Positions 39,271 through 55,631 of a stretch of DNA of 64,000 bases are shown here, piece by piece. Both the position numbers and the translations under genes were made by a program. Source of the DNA: Pseudomonas sp. FP1742 (lineage in GTDB: Bacteria; Pseudomonadota; Gammaproteobacteria; Pseudomonadales; Pseudomonadaceae); NCBI RefSeq assembly GCF_030687145.1, contig NZ_CP117460.1, forward strand, positions 434,001-498,000. The letters are read 5' to 3'. Below the pieces are notes generated by a model, which had not been told where the DNA came from, did not search any database, and saw only the letters and a program-made list of their open reading frames with translations. How positions within the stretch are numbered: the stretch's first letter is position 1; each line of letters starts with the position of its first letter.

Positions 39271-39794
39271 GCCCGATTCGTTGCCTGTCGATGGTTATGT
39301 GCCTGGTCGTCCTGGCCGGTTGTGGTGGCGACAATGGGTTCAGCGACATCGACGCGTACCTGAACGAAGTGCGTCTGCGTGCGCCCGGAAAAATTGAACC
39401 AACGCCGACGTTCCAGTCTTATCCGACATTCACCTACAACGCTGCCAGCCTGCGCAGCCCGTTTTCCCGGCAAGTCAGAGTCGATCTGGCCGGTCAGAAG
39501 CACGGCTCGCGCAACGTCAAACCCGATCCCAACCGGGTCAAGCAATTCCTCGAAGGCTTCAACATCGAGCAATTTGAAATGGTCGGCACCATCTCCAATG
39601 CCTCGGGCTCCTTTGCGCTGCTGCGTGGGGCGGGCGGAGTGCATCGGCTGAAAGTCGGCGATTACCTGGGACGTAATGATGGGCGGATCGTCGCCATCAG
39701 CGCTTCGCAAGTCGATGTGGTCGAAATCGTTCCCGACGGCGAAGGCGCCTGGCTGGAGCGGCCGCGAACCATCCCTTTGAAAGAGCACTCATAG
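39267..39794 (+). CDS. pilP: Type IV pilus assembly lipoprotein PilP
   Basis: PilP is a lipoprotein that connects PilNO to the PilQ secretin. The 175-residue product has a lipobox (CLVVLAGCGG, lipidated Cys at about residue 18), a flexible segment, and a C-terminal beta domain (EQFEMVGTISNASGSFALLR ... VHRLKVGDYLGRNDGRI) of the kind that binds secretin N-domains. pilQ follows by 13 bases. Confidence 0.95.
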   Translation: MSPIRCLSMVMCLVVLAGCGGDNGFSDIDAYLNEVRLRAPGKIEPTPTFQSYPTFTYNAASLRSPFSRQVRVDLAGQKHGSRNVKPDPNRVKQFLEGFNIEQFEMVGTISNASGSFALLRGAGGVHRLKVGDYLGRNDGRIVAISASQVDVVEIVPDGEGAWLERPRTIPLKEHS

Positions 39795-39807
39795 TGGAAC
39801 TCGAACA

Positions 39808-41883
39808 ATGAACAGGATTTTCTCAACCTTCGGTATTTCGCTATGGATAGCGTTTCTGTCGCCGTTGGTACAGGCGGCCAACCTCAAAGCGCTGGATGTC
39901 GCCGCGCTGCCTGGTGACCGTGTCGAACTGAAGTTGTCGTTCGACGGGCCGCCGCCGCAGCCTCATGGCTATACGACTGAGCAGCCTGCGCGGATTGCGC
40001 TGGACCTGCCGGGGGTTACCAGCCAGCTGGCGAGCAAGAGCCGAGACCTGGGCGGCGGCAATGCCCGCAGCGCCACCGTGGTGGAAGCCAAGGACCGCAC
40101 GCGGTTGATCATCAGTCTGACTCAGCTGACTCCGTATAACGCACGTGTTGAAGGCAACAACCTGTTTGTGGTCGTCGGGCAGGCGGCCGGTAGCAAGGCG
40201 TCCAAACCGATTGCCAGCGCACCGCGCGCGGCCACTGCGGTACCCGCACCCGCCAGAGCCAGTGCTCCCGTGGGCAAGGCCATCCGTGGCGTGGATTTCC
40301 AGCGTGGCACCCAGGGTGAAGGCAATGTGGTTATCGATTTGTCGGATCCGTCCATTGCCCCGGACATCCAGGAGCGCGATGGCAAGATCGTCGTCGGTTT
40401 CACCAAGACTCAATTGCCTGAACGGTTGCGCGTACGTCTGGACGTCAAGGATTTCGCTACCCCGGTGCAGTTCGTCAACGCCAGCGCCACGGGCGACCGG
40501 GCCATCATCAGTATCGAGCCCAGCGGCGCCTTCGATTATTCGACCTATCAGACCGATAACAAACTGACGGTCAGCATCCGCCCGATGACGGTCGATGACT
40601 TGCAGAAACGCAACGCCGAGCGTTTTGCCTACAGCGGTGAAAAGCTCTCGCTGAACTTTCAGGACATCGATGTGCGCTCGGTGCTGCAATTGATCGCCGA
40701 TTTCACCAACCTCAATCTGGTGGCCAGCGATACGGTGCAGGGCGGTATTACGTTGCGACTGCAGAACGTGCCGTGGGACCAGGCACTGGACCTGGTGCTG
40801 AAAACTAAAGATTTAGACAAGCGCAAGATCGGTAACGTGCTCCTTGTGGCGCCCGCCTCTGAAATCGCCTCACGTGAGCGGCAAGAGTTGGAGTCACAAA
40901 AACAGATTGCGGAACTGGCGCCGCTGCGTCGTGAGCTGCTGCAGGTCAACTACGCCAAGGCCAAGGACATCGCAGAGCTGTTCAAGTCGGTGACTAGTGC
41001 CGACGCAAAAACCGATGAGCGTGGCTCGATCACTGTTGACGAGCGAACCAATAACATCATTGTCTATCAGACTCAGGATCGCCTCGACGAACTGCGTCGC
41101 ATCGTGGCGCAACTGGATATTCCGGTGCGCCAGGTGATGATCGAGGCACGCATCGTCGAAGCCAACGTCGATTACGACAAAAGCCTTGGCGTGCGCTGGG
41201 GTGGTTCGGCGCAAAAGGGGAACTGGAACACATCCGGGGTCAACGGCTCTTCGACCACCGCCGGCACACCGGGCAGTACCAGCACCAACTCACCGTTCGT
41301 CGACCTGGGGACCTCGGCCAATACCTCGGGGATCGGCATCGCATTCATCACCGACAATGTGCTGCTGGACCTTGAGCTGACGGCCATGGAAAAAACCGGT
41401 AACGGGGAAATCGTCTCGCAGCCCAAGGTGGTCACGTCCGACAAGGAAACCGCGAAAATCCTCAAGGGCACCGAGATTCCCTACCAGGAAGCCAGCTCCA
41501 GCGGCGCCACCTCGGTGTCGTTCAAGGAGGCTTCGCTGTCTCTGGAAGTGACGCCGCAAATCACCCCGGACAACCGCATCATCATGGAGGTCAAGGTCAC
41601 CAAGGACGAACCGGACTACCTGAACAAAGTGCAGGACGTACCACCGATCAAGAAAAACGAGGTCAACGCCAAGGTATTGGTCAACGACGGCGAGACCATC
41701 GTCATTGGTGGGGTTTTCTCAAATACTCAGAGCAAGGTTGTAGATAAGGTGCCATTTCTCGGCGATGTGCCGTATCTTGGCCGCCTTTTCCGGCGTGACG
41801 TGGTCTCGGAGAAAAAATCCGAGCTGCTGGTGTTTCTCACTCCGCGTATCATGAACAATCAGGCGATTGCTGTGAGTCATTGA
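39808..41883 (+). CDS. pilQ: Type IV pilus secretin PilQ
   Basis: PilQ forms the outer-membrane pore through which the pilus passes. The 691-residue protein has a signal peptide (residues ~1-24, ending VQA), two AMIN domains that bind peptidoglycan (about 25-270), an STN/N0 domain ([20 protein letters not shown]), N1 (about 375-450) and the C-terminal secretin domain ([11 protein letters not shown] ... [15 protein letters not shown]). The Ser/Thr/Gly-rich stretch around 475-500 is the usual variable loop. It is the last of pilMNOPQ; aroK starts four bases later. Confidence 0.96.
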   Translation: MNRIFSTFGISLWIAFLSPLVQAANLKALDVAALPGDRVELKLSFDGPPPQPHGYTTEQPARIALDLPGVTSQLASKSRDLGGGNARSATVVEAKDRTRLIISLTQLTPYNARVEGNNLFVVVGQAAGSKASKPIASAPRAATAVPAPARASAPVGKAIRGVDFQRGTQGEGNVVIDLSDPSIAPDIQERDGKIVVGFTKTQLPERLRVRLDVKDFATPVQFVNASATGDRAIISIEPSGAFDYSTYQTDNKLTVSIRPMTVDDLQKRNAERFAYSGEKLSLNFQDIDVRSVLQLIADFTNLNLVASDTVQGGITLRLQNVPWDQALDLVLKTKDLDKRKIGNVLLVAPASEIASRERQELESQKQIAELAPLRRELLQVNYAKAKDIAELFKSVTSADAKTDERGSITVDERTNNIIVYQTQDRLDELRRIVAQLDIPVRQVMIEARIVEANVDYDKSLGVRWGGSAQKGNWNTSGVNGSSTTAGTPGSTSTNSPFVDLGTSANTSGIGIAFITDNVLLDLELTAMEKTGNGEIVSQPKVVTSDKETAKILKGTEIPYQEASSSGATSVSFKEASLSLEVTPQITPDNRIIMEVKVTKDEPDYLNKVQDVPPIKKNEVNAKVLVNDGETIVIGGVFSNTQSKVVDKVPFLGDVPYLGRLFRRDVVSEKKSELLVFLTPRIMNNQAIAVSH

Positions 41884-41887
41884 TTCT

Positions 41888-42406
41888 GTGCGAAATTTGA
41901 TTCTTGTTGGACCGATGGGGGCTGGTAAAAGCACCATCGGCCGGTTGCTGGCCAAAGAGCTGCGCCTGCCGTTCAAAGATTCCGATAAGGAAATTGAATT
42001 GCGCACGGGCGCCAATATCCCGTGGATTTTCGATAAGGAAGGCGAACCAGGCTTTCGTGACCGCGAGCAGGCGATGATTGCCGAGCTGTGCGCGTCCGAC
42101 GGCGTGGTGTTGGCGACCGGTGGCGGAGCGGTGATGCGCGAGGCCAATCGCCGGGCGCTGCACGCCGGAGGTCGGGTGGTCTATCTGCATGCGTCTGTCG
42201 AGCAGCAGGTCGGCCGAACGGCTCGCGACCGCAATCGGCCATTGTTGCGCACCGCCGATCCGGCCAAGACCCTGCGGGACTTGCTGGCGATCCGTGATCC
42301 GCTGTATCGGGAAATTGCCGACCTGGTGGTGGAAACCGATGAGCGGCCTCCGCGGATGGTAGTGCTCGACATTCTCGAGCGCCTGCAGCAGCTACCGCCC
42401 CGTTAA
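41888..42406 (+). CDS. aroK: Shikimate kinase AroK
   Basis: AroK phosphorylates shikimate in aromatic amino-acid synthesis. The 172-residue protein has Walker [13 protein letters not shown], the substrate-binding [11 protein letters not shown] region (here [20 protein letters not shown]), GGGAVMRE and the lid RDRNRPLL. It uses a GTG start at 41888, four bases after the pilQ stop, so it is probably co-transcribed with the pilus genes. Confidence 0.95.
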   Translation: MRNLILVGPMGAGKSTIGRLLAKELRLPFKDSDKEIELRTGANIPWIFDKEGEPGFRDREQAMIAELCASDGVVLATGGGAVMREANRRALHAGGRVVYLHASVEQQVGRTARDRNRPLLRTADPAKTLRDLLAIRDPLYREIADLVVETDERPPRMVVLDILERLQQLPPR

Positions 42407-42556
42407 TGCGTGGCGCAAAATGCGCTATCCTCGGCGTCCTGTCGCAGCCGCTCAAGGTTGTGGCGGATGGCTACCGAACGGCGTCACACCAGCAGACTCC
42501 GTGGAATTCGTAAACTCAAGGCAGGATGCCTGATTCCATCTTCACTGTGGGGACAC

Positions 42557-43657
42557 ATGCAGACACTCAAGGTTGATCTAGGCGAGCGCAGCTACCCGAT
42601 TCATATTGGCGAAGGTCTGTTGGATCAGCCTGAGTTGCTGGCCCCGCATATCCGCGGGCGGCAGGTGGCGATCATCTCCAACGAGACTGTTGCGCCGCTC
42701 TACCTGGAGCGTCTGACCCGCAGTCTCGCGCAGTTCTCGGTGATTTCCGTGGTGTTGCCCGACGGAGAGGCCTTCAAGACCTGGGAAACCCTGCAGCTGA
42801 TTTTCGACGGTCTGCTGACCGCGCGGCACGATCGCCGCACCACGGTGATCGCCCTCGGTGGCGGGGTGATCGGTGACATGGCCGGTTTCGCTGCCGCCTG
42901 TTACCAGCGTGGTGTCGATTTCATCCAGGTGCCAACCACGTTGCTGTCGCAAGTCGATTCCTCGGTGGGCGGCAAGACCGGGATCAATCACCCGTTGGGC
43001 AAGAACATGGTCGGCGCCTTCTATCAGCCCAACGTGGTGCTGATCGATACCGCCACCCTCAACACCCTGCCGGCCCGCGAACTGTCTGCCGGGCTGGCGG
43101 AAGTCATCAAGTACGGGCTGATCTGTGACGAGCCGTTCCTGACCTGGCTCGAAGACAACGTCGATCGGCTGCGAGCGCTGGACCAGGCTGCCCTGACTTA
43201 TGCCATTGAGCGCTCCTGTGCGGCCAAGGCTGCAGTGGTCGGCGCCGACGAAAAAGAAACCGGTGTGCGCGCCACGCTGAACCTCGGCCACACCTTCGGC
43301 CACGCGATCGAAACCCATATGGGCTATGGTGTCTGGCTACACGGTGAAGCAGTCGCTGCTGGCACCGTAATGGCTCTGGAAATGTCCGCGCGCCTGGGCT
43401 GGATCAGTGAGCAGGAGCGTGATCGCGGTATTCGCCTGTTCCAGCGTGCGGGCCTGCCGGTCATCCCGCCGCAAGAGATGACCGAAGCCGATTTTCTCGA
43501 ACACATGTCAATTGACAAGAAAGTGATCGACGGTCGTTTGCGCCTGGTGCTGCTGCGCCACATGGGCGAAGCGGTAGTGACCGACGATTATCCGAAAGAG
43601 GTTTTACAGGCCACGCTGGGAGCGGATTACCGCGCCCTGGCTCAGCTTAAAGGTTAA
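42557..43657 (+). CDS. aroB: 3-Dehydroquinate synthase AroB
   Basis: AroB converts DAHP to 3-dehydroquinate using NAD+ and a divalent metal. The 366-residue protein shows [31 protein letters not shown] (NAD-binding), [18 protein letters not shown] and the metal-binding GHTFGHAIE and GEAVAAG. ATG 42557 with a GGGGA Shine-Dalgarno is preferred to upstream in-frame starts, which lack family sequence. About 150 bases separate it from aroK. Confidence 0.96.
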   Translation: MQTLKVDLGERSYPIHIGEGLLDQPELLAPHIRGRQVAIISNETVAPLYLERLTRSLAQFSVISVVLPDGEAFKTWETLQLIFDGLLTARHDRRTTVIALGGGVIGDMAGFAAACYQRGVDFIQVPTTLLSQVDSSVGGKTGINHPLGKNMVGAFYQPNVVLIDTATLNTLPARELSAGLAEVIKYGLICDEPFLTWLEDNVDRLRALDQAALTYAIERSCAAKAAVVGADEKETGVRATLNLGHTFGHAIETHMGYGVWLHGEAVAAGTVMALEMSARLGWISEQERDRGIRLFQRAGLPVIPPQEMTEADFLEHMSIDKKVIDGRLRLVLLRHMGEAVVTDDYPKEVLQATLGADYRALAQLKG

Positions 43658-43667
43658 TAAGATCCCG

Positions 43668-45275
43668 ATGACTAGTTTGCATGCCGACGAGGCTTTCCTC
43701 GGCCACTACCAGTTAAGTCATGACCCTTTCGCTCCACGGGTGCCTGGCTTCAAATTCTTCCCGGCCCAGCGCAAACCGGTGCTGGGACAGCTGCACCACC
43801 TGGCTCGTTACAGTCAGCTGCTGCTGGTGGTCACCGGCCCGCAAGGCAGCGGCAAAACCCTGTTGCGACAGGCCCTGGTGGCCAGTACCAACAAGCAGTC
43901 AGTGCAGAGCGTGGTGGTTTCCGCCCGTGGTGCTGGCGATGCGGCTGGCGTGCTGAATCAAGTGGCCCAGGCACTGAATATTGCCCAGGCCGAGATCGGT
44001 GCGATCCTGGCTCAAGTGGTGCAGCTTGCGCTCACGGGGCAGGAAGTCTATTTGCTGGTGGATGACGCCGAGCAACTCGATGAGTCCGCACTGGAAGCGT
44101 TGCTGGCTCTGGCTGCCGGTGCACCGGAAGGTCGTCCGCATGTGTTCCTGTTCGGCGAGTCCTCGCTGATTGCTCAACTTGAAGCGCTGAACCTCGAGGA
44201 AGAGCGTTTTCACGTCATCGAATTGCAGCCCTACACCGAAGAAGAAACCCGCGAATATCTGGATCAGCGTCTCGAAGGCGCCGGTCGGGGAATCGAACTT
44301 TTCACCGCGGATCAGATCTCTGATATTCACGAAAGCTCCGACGGTTGGCCTGGCAACATCAACCAGGTCGCCCGCGATGCAATGATCGAAGCCATGATTG
44401 CCAGCCGCTCAGCGGTCAAGCGTCCAAGTATGGGGTTCAACATGCCGAAGAAACACGTATTGGCGATTTCCGCCGTTGTCGTGGTCGCGGTAGCCGCCGC
44501 CTGGTTGATGCCGGGTCGCAGCAAAGCACCGACCACCGGCGCGCCGGCCAACGAGCAGGCGCAACTGCCGCTGGGCCAGGGCACGCCAAAACCTAACAGC
44601 GCAGGCGCTCCCGCCGTGGAATTCGCCGGTAACTCGCAACCGATGCCATTACCGCTGGTCGGTAATTCGCAGCCGGTGATGCGTGGTCCGTTGGCCGAAG
44701 CGGCGGGTGGCATTACCGAAGGCGATGACGGCGTACCCGTCGAAGGTTCCAGCGCTACTCCGCCGACCGTGACCACCACCGCGCCGCCGACAGGTGTTCC
44801 AGCGGGTCCAGCGCCGACACCGGCCGCCAAGCCGACACCTGCGCCGACTCAAGTCGCGACCGCCAAGCCTGTAGCGCCTGTGGCCAAGCCAGCGCCTGCA
44901 CCTGCGGCCAAACCGGCTCCAGCGCCCGCCAAGCCGGCCGTCGTGGCCAAACCTGCCGAGAAGCCGGCTACCGTAGCCAAAGCCACTGGCGGCAGCTGGT
45001 ACGCAGGCCAGGCACCGGGCAACTACGTGGTGCAGATCCTCGGCACCAGCTCCGAATCGGCCGCGCAAAGTTTCGTCAAAGAGCAAGGCGGTGAGTACCG
45101 CTACTTCAAGAAAGTGCTCAACGGCAAGCCGCTTTACGTCATCACTTACGGTAGTTTCGCCAACCGCGATGCAGCCGTTACTGCCATCAAGGCCTTGCCA
45201 GCGAAGGTTCAGGCTGGTAAACCTTGGCCTCGTACTGTCGCCAGTGTCCAACAGGAACTGGCAACAACTCGCTGA
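43668..45275 (+). CDS. AAA ATPase / SPOR domain membrane protein (DamX-like)
   Basis: This 535-residue protein combines an N-terminal ExeA/TadA-like AAA domain (about 15-245; Walker A GPQGSGKTLLRQ, Walker B VYLLVDDAEQL), a single membrane helix (VLAISAVVVVAVAAAWLM, about 263-280), a long Ala/Pro/Lys low-complexity linker and a C-terminal SPOR domain (about 450-525; GNYVVQILGTSSESAAQSFV). DamX of enterobacteria, also encoded next to aroB, shares this layout and acts at the division septum. It starts ten bases after aroB. A GC-rich hairpin (45282-45302) follows but has no T-run. Confidence 0.87.
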   Translation: MTSLHADEAFLGHYQLSHDPFAPRVPGFKFFPAQRKPVLGQLHHLARYSQLLLVVTGPQGSGKTLLRQALVASTNKQSVQSVVVSARGAGDAAGVLNQVAQALNIAQAEIGAILAQVVQLALTGQEVYLLVDDAEQLDESALEALLALAAGAPEGRPHVFLFGESSLIAQLEALNLEEERFHVIELQPYTEEETREYLDQRLEGAGRGIELFTADQISDIHESSDGWPGNINQVARDAMIEAMIASRSAVKRPSMGFNMPKKHVLAISAVVVVAVAAAWLMPGRSKAPTTGAPANEQAQLPLGQGTPKPNSAGAPAVEFAGNSQPMPLPLVGNSQPVMRGPLAEAAGGITEGDDGVPVEGSSATPPTVTTTAPPTGVPAGPAPTPAAKPTPAPTQVATAKPVAPVAKPAPAPAAKPAPAPAKPAVVAKPAEKPATVAKATGGSWYAGQAPGNYVVQILGTSSESAAQSFVKEQGGEYRYFKKVLNGKPLYVITYGSFANRDAAVTAIKALPAKVQAGKPWPRTVASVQQELATTR

Positions 45276-45625
45276 AGATTCGGCGGCCTTACCCAGGCCG
45301 CCTCTCCAAGCACCTCAAAATTTCTGCAAGTGCGCGCCGCCTCTACAGGCCGCGTGCCTTGTGGTGTCTGCGTCACAGTAGTCTTTGAGTCGCGGCGGTC
45401 AAAATTAAAAAAGTTTTGACTAGCACAGCATATCGCTTTAAACCTTTCACAAATGCGACATAGATTTGCGACATTTCGTCGTCAAATTTGTGAGCCTCTG
45501 TGCCGGTGTGTACAATGACCTCCCTTTTGCCCCCGCAAAGCTGGCGTACGTTCGGCGCGAATGGTAACTGGTTGAATTGAAAAGAAATTTGCCTCGACAA
45601 GAGGCAGCCTGGTGAGAAAGTGTCT
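45276..45625 (+). other. Intergenic region upstream of gltB
   Basis: These 350 bases hold no gene. They contain the inverted repeat GGCGGCCT/AGGCCGCC just after the DamX-like gene (45282-45302), then an AT-rich stretch (45400-45490) leading into the promoter at 45488-45516, and a leader of about 100 bases with Shine-Dalgarno GGTGAG (45611-45616). Confidence 0.6.
45488..45516 (+). promoter_or_regulatory. Candidate sigma70 promoter of gltBD
   Basis: TTGTGA (45488-45493), a 17-base spacer and TACAAT (45511-45516) form a good match, with AT-rich DNA upstream resembling an UP element. The predicted leader is about 105 bases. Confidence 0.65.
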
Positions 45626-51523
<5,898 letters not shown>

Positions 51524-51550
51524 TCACTTTCCAGAAGTGGAATGCGATCA

Positions 51551-51645
51551 AATGTGGGAGCGGGCTTGCTCGCGAAGGCGGTTTGTCAGTCAACATCTTT
51601 GTTGTATGTGACGACCCCTTCGCGAGCAAGCCCGCTCCCACATTG
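51551..51645. repeat. REPIN
   Basis: The forward REP at 51551-51576 and the inverted REP at 51617-51645, extended by AATGTGG/CCACATT, lie between gltD and hemE. Confidence 0.9.
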
Positions 51646-51774
51646 GTTTCAGGGTGTTGCAAATACTGGGTTCCACCGCGACAAATTGACCCGATAGACA
51701 AAAGGAACGGCTCTTGCCGTGCCTTTTGCGTCGCGCTCTGAGAAAATGCCCGCACTTTTTTTCCGGATGCCGAC

Positions 51775-52842
51775 ATGACTGCCCTGAAGAACGACCGTTT
51801 CCTTCGCGCCCTGCTCAAGCAACCCGTAGACGTCACCCCCGTGTGGATGATGCGTCAGGCCGGTCGCTACCTGCCGGAATACCGCGCCAGCCGTGCCAAG
51901 GCCGGTGACTTCATGAGCCTGTGCATGAACCCGGCGTTCGCTTGCGAAGTCACCATGCAGCCGCTCGACCGCTATCCACAACTGGACGCGGCGATCCTGT
52001 TCTCCGACATCCTGACCATCCCCGATGCCATGGGCCAGGGCCTGTACTTCGAGACCGGTGAAGGTCCGCGCTTCAAGAAGGTCGTCAGCACCCTGGCCGA
52101 CATCGAAGCCTTGCCGATTCCTGATCCACAGAAAGACCTCGGCTACGTCATGGACGCGGTCAGCACCATCCGCCGCGAACTGAACGGCCGCGTGCCGCTG
52201 ATCGGTTTCTCCGGCAGCCCATGGACCCTGGCCACCTATATGGTCGAAGGCGGCTCGTCGAAAGACTTCCGCAAGACCAAGGCCATGCTCTACGACAACC
52301 CGCAAGCCATGCACCTGCTGCTGGACAAGCTCGCGCAGTCGGTCACCTCGTACCTCAACGGCCAGATCCTGGCCGGCGCGCAAGCGGTGCAGATCTTCGA
52401 CACCTGGGGCGGTAATCTCTCGGCGGCGGCGTACCAGGAGTTCTCCCTGGCCTACATGCGCAAAATCGTCAGCGGCCTGATCCGCGAGCACGAAGGCCGC
52501 AAAGTGCCGGTCATCCTGTTTACCAAGAACGGCGGCCTGTGGCTGGAAAGCATCGCCGATGCCGGCGCTGATGCACTGGGCCTGGACTGGACCTGCGACA
52601 TTGGCGAAGCCCGCCAGCGCGTCGGCAACAAAGTCGCCCTGCAAGGCAACATGGACCCGACCGTGCTTTACGCCAAGCCAGAGGCCATCCGCGCCGAAGT
52701 CGGCCGGATCCTCGCCAGCTACGGCAAGGGCAGCGGCCACGTGTTCAACCTTGGCCATGGCATTACCCCGGAAGTCGACCCGGAGCACGCCGGTGCGTTC
52801 CTGCGTGCAGTGCATGAACTGTCGGCGCAGTATCACGAGTGA
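51775..52842 (+). CDS. hemE: Uroporphyrinogen decarboxylase HemE
   Basis: HemE converts uroporphyrinogen III to coproporphyrinogen III in haem synthesis. The 355-residue protein carries both family signatures: [16 protein letters not shown] near the N-terminus and [17 protein letters not shown] at about 142-158; the C-terminus has [16 protein letters not shown] terminator follows 16 bases after the stop. Confidence 0.97.
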   Translation: MTALKNDRFLRALLKQPVDVTPVWMMRQAGRYLPEYRASRAKAGDFMSLCMNPAFACEVTMQPLDRYPQLDAAILFSDILTIPDAMGQGLYFETGEGPRFKKVVSTLADIEALPIPDPQKDLGYVMDAVSTIRRELNGRVPLIGFSGSPWTLATYMVEGGSSKDFRKTKAMLYDNPQAMHLLLDKLAQSVTSYLNGQILAGAQAVQIFDTWGGNLSAAAYQEFSLAYMRKIVSGLIREHEGRKVPVILFTKNGGLWLESIADAGADALGLDWTCDIGEARQRVGNKVALQGNMDPTVLYAKPEAIRAEVGRILASYGKGSGHVFNLGHGITPEVDPEHAGAFLRAVHELSAQYHE

Positions 52843-52858
52843 TCGCAACCCGATAATG

Positions 52859-52886
52859 AAAACGCCCGGCTTATGCCGGGCGTTTT
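52859..52886 (+). terminator. Rho-independent terminator after hemE
   Basis: AAAACGCCCGGC TTAT GCCGGGCGTTTTT: a perfect GC stem with a tetraloop and T-run. Confidence 0.93.
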
Positions 52887-52914
52887 TGTGTGAGATCTCA
52901 GGTAGTACTCGGTC

Positions 52915-52991
52915 AATGTGGGAGCGGGTTTGCTCGCGAAAACGGTGGGTCATTCAACATCGATGCCGACTGCCCCACCGCTCCCACAGGG
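52915..52991. repeat. REPIN with a partly deleted second copy
   Basis: A forward REP core at 52915-52941 (with GGGTTTGC instead of GGGCTTGC) is followed by a partner that keeps only its outer part (CGCTCCCACAGGG, 52979-52991); the hairpin core is missing. Confidence 0.75.
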
Positions 52992-52998
52992 TTGTGCA

Positions 52999-54273
52999 TC
53001 AGGCTTTCAAATTCTCCAACGGCGGCAACTTCGCCAGCTTCAATGCCACCAACAGCGCAATCATCAGCAATCCGCTGATGAACAGCCCGATCCCGTTCCA
53101 GCCACCCAGATGCCAGGCCATGCCGCCGGCCGTACCCGCGATACTCGACCCGGCGTAATAACTGAACAGGTACAGCGACGATGCCTGGCCCTTGGCCTTG
53201 ACCGCCCGGCGGCCGATCCAGCTACTGGCCACCGAGTGCGCGCCGAAGAAACCGAAGGTGAAGATCAGCATGCCGATGATCACCACCGGCAGCGGCGTAA
53301 ACATCGTTAACGCAAGGCCTGCGAGCATCAGCACGATCGTCGCCCAAAGCACTTTGCGCCGGCCCAGTTTGTCAGCCAGCGAGCCGATTTTTGCCGAGCT
53401 GTAGATGCCTGACAGGTAGACCACCGACAGGAGTCCGACGAACGCCTGATCCATGTGATAAGGCTCGGCCAGCAAGCGATAGCCGATGTAGTTGAACAGC
53501 GTGACAAATGCACCCATCAGCACGAAAGCTTCAAGGAACAACAGCGGCAGGCCGGCGTCGTGAAAATGCATGGTGAAGCCATCCAGCAAGCTGCGCGGAT
53601 GCAGCGAACGAGCGCGGAAGTTGCGCGACTCGGGAAGGATTTTCCAGAACACCGCGGCGGCAATCAGCGCCAGTCCACCGATGACCAGCATTGCCGTGTG
53701 CCAGCTGACAAAGTCGATCAATACCCCGAGGATCAGTCGTCCGCACATGCCGCCGATGGCGTTGCCACCGATGTACAAGCCCATCGCCAGGCCGATGTGC
53801 TGCGGGTGGATCTCTTCGCTCAGGTAAGTCATCGCGACCGCCGCCAGACCGCTCAACGACAGCCCCACCAGCGCCCGCATCACCAGCACGCCTTGCCAGC
53901 CCGGCATCATCGCGCTGGCGATGGTGCACAGTGCGGCGGCAAAAAGCGCGGCGACCATCACCGGTTTGCGTCCGATGCGATCAGAGATGGGGCCGGTGAT
54001 CAGCAAGCCGATGGCCAGCATGCCGGTGGCGACCGACAGGATCAGGCTGCTCTGGGCCGCATTGATGGAAAACTCGCGGGACAGCAGCGGCATCATCGGC
54101 TGCACGCAGTAGAGCAGGGCAAAGGTCGCGAAGCCGCCGCAGAACAGCGCCAGCACCGTGCGCATGAACATCGGCGTGCCTTTCTCGATGTAGATCTCGC
54201 TTCGTTCAGCGACGACATCATTGAGCGCGGCGGGTGGAGTTTCATGGGCGAGCGGGGCGAGAGCAGTTTTCAC
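52999..54273 (-). CDS. MFS transporter (YnfM-like)
   Basis: This 424-residue major facilitator has a 45-residue cytoplasmic N-terminus and about twelve membrane segments. The MFS loop 2-3 signature is visible as GPISDRIGRKPVM. Overall sequence resembles the E. coli YnfM arabinose-efflux-like subfamily; the substrate is unknown. I chose GTG 54273 (VKTALAPLAHETPPA), since GAGGTC lies about seven bases upstream. It is divergent from a LysR gene, 118 bases apart, a standard regulator-target pair. Confidence 0.88.
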   Translation of the reverse strand: MKTALAPLAHETPPAALNDVVAERSEIYIEKGTPMFMRTVLALFCGGFATFALLYCVQPMMPLLSREFSINAAQSSLILSVATGMLAIGLLITGPISDRIGRKPVMVAALFAAALCTIASAMMPGWQGVLVMRALVGLSLSGLAAVAMTYLSEEIHPQHIGLAMGLYIGGNAIGGMCGRLILGVLIDFVSWHTAMLVIGGLALIAAAVFWKILPESRNFRARSLHPRSLLDGFTMHFHDAGLPLLFLEAFVLMGAFVTLFNYIGYRLLAEPYHMDQAFVGLLSVVYLSGIYSSAKIGSLADKLGRRKVLWATIVLMLAGLALTMFTPLPVVIIGMLIFTFGFFGAHSVASSWIGRRAVKAKGQASSLYLFSYYAGSSIAGTAGGMAWHLGGWNGIGLFISGLLMIALLVALKLAKLPPLENLKA

Positions 54274-54391
54274 TTCGGACCTCGGAGGGTGCAGCCGATC
54301 AGGCAATGAAAAAATCATATAGCTGGCTAATGTTTCTATCCAATATATTGTTCGACCTGTTTGATAGGTTTAACGACCTAATGGAGTTTCC
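54274..54391. promoter_or_regulatory. Divergent control region, MFS transporter / LysR regulator
   Basis: This short AT-rich spacer holds the palindrome CAATATATTG (54341-54350) and several T-N11-A arrangements typical of LysR operators. It presumably carries both promoters, but none can be assigned with certainty. Confidence 0.5.
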
Positions 54392-55294
54392 ATGGAATTG
54401 CGTCACCTGCGCTACTTCATCGCCGTCGCCGAAGAACTGCATTTCGGCCGCGCTGCCCAGGTGCTGGGCATCTCGCAACCGCCGCTGAGCCAGCAGATTC
54501 AGGCGCTGGAACAGGAAGTGGGGGCGCGTCTGTTCGAGCGGACCAATCGTCGGGTCGAACTCAGCGAGGCCGGTCGGCTGTTTCTGGAAGAGGCGCGGCT
54601 GGCGCTGGCGCAGGTCGACAAAGCGGCGGATGTGGCTCGGCGGGCACAACTCGGTGAATTGGGTGAACTGAAGATCGGCTTCACCTCGTCGGCACCGTTC
54701 AACTCGACCATTCCCCAGGCAATTTTCTCGTTTCGCCAGCGCTTCCCGGCGGTGCACCTGAACCTGCGGGAAATGAGCAGCACTCAAGTGGCTGACGCAC
54801 TGGTGGATGAGTCGATCGAAGTCGGCATCATGCGACCGTTGGGCTTGCCTGATTCCCTCAGCGTGGTGGAACTGATGCGTGAGCCATTGGTGGCGGTGCT
54901 CAGTTCCAAGCATCCGCTGGTGGATGGCAGCGAAGAAGGCCTGTTCCTGTCCGCCCTGGCCCTCGAGCCGTTCGTATTTTTTCCGCGCAGCTATGGCAGC
55001 GGTCTGTACGCGCAACTGCTCAACCTGGCGCGGGACGCCGGCTTCAGCCCGCACTTTGCCCAGGAGGCTGGCGAGGCGATGACCATCATCGGGTTGGTGG
55101 CGGCGGGTTTGGGGGTATCGGTGTTGCCGGCTTCTTATCAGCGGATGCGCATTGATGGCGTGGTGTATCGGCCGTTGCTCGATCCAGAGGCGATTTCGGC
55201 GGTGTGGCTGGTGCAGCGCAAGGATCAGAAGTCGCCGATGGCGAAGGCGTTTGTGGAGTTGTTGACGCGTAAGGTTGAGCCTTTGAAGCCGTAA
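54392..55294 (+). CDS. LysR-family transcriptional regulator
   Basis: This 300-residue regulator has an N-terminal winged HTH (ELRHLRYFIAVAEELHFGRA ... LGISQPPLSQQIQALEQEVG, about 1-60) and a periplasmic-binding-protein-like effector domain (about 88-295). It is divergent from the MFS gene and very likely regulates it; E. coli has the same ynfL/ynfM pairing. The inducer is unknown. A terminator follows directly. Confidence 0.92.
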   Translation: MELRHLRYFIAVAEELHFGRAAQVLGISQPPLSQQIQALEQEVGARLFERTNRRVELSEAGRLFLEEARLALAQVDKAADVARRAQLGELGELKIGFTSSAPFNSTIPQAIFSFRQRFPAVHLNLREMSSTQVADALVDESIEVGIMRPLGLPDSLSVVELMREPLVAVLSSKHPLVDGSEEGLFLSALALEPFVFFPRSYGSGLYAQLLNLARDAGFSPHFAQEAGEAMTIIGLVAAGLGVSVLPASYQRMRIDGVVYRPLLDPEAISAVWLVQRKDQKSPMAKAFVELLTRKVEPLKP

Positions 55295-55297
55295 CTG

Positions 55298-55327
55298 CGG
55301 GTGACCTCACTGAGGTCACCCGTTTTT
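55298..55327 (+). terminator. Rho-independent terminator after the LysR gene
   Basis: The stem CGGGTGACCT / AGGTCACCCG with a CACTG loop is followed by TTTTT, three bases after the stop. Confidence 0.9.
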
Positions 55328-55339
55328 CTTTACCAAGCA

Positions 55340-55594
55340 CTACACCGAGACCTGTACCTGCAATCGTCGACCAATGACGTCCATCAAATCGCAACCATCG
55401 CGCAATGAAGTCACCAATACCCGCGCCAACTCACTGTGAATACCCTCGCCAAACGCGAAACTTTCCAGTAGTTGGGTCGCGGTGCGAATGCGGTAGGCCG
55501 CGGTTTCGTGCAACACGTCCAGCGGTGCTTCGGTGTCGATCACCAACGATGCGATGGTGCAGTCGATGCCGGTGATAGGCATGTATCGATCCAT
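55340..55594 (-). CDS. Small conserved-looking hypothetical protein
   Basis: This 84-residue soluble protein begins MDRYMPITGIDCTIASLVID, then a mostly helical stretch (APLDVLHETAAYRIRTATQL ... LARVLVTSLRDGCDLMDVI). A strong GGAGG sits nine bases before ATG 55594. I do not recognise a characterised family; the pattern recalls short Pseudomonas-specific families of unknown function (such as DUF3077/DUF6124-type proteins), and it lies next to a remnant that looks like DUF6124. No signal or membrane segment is seen. Confidence 0.6.
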   Translation of the reverse strand: MDRYMPITGIDCTIASLVIDTEAPLDVLHETAAYRIRTATQLLESFAFGEGIHSELARVLVTSLRDGCDLMDVIGRRLQVQVSV

Positions 55595-55631
55595 GACAAA
55601 AAACCTCCATTTGGAAACTGAACGGTACTAC

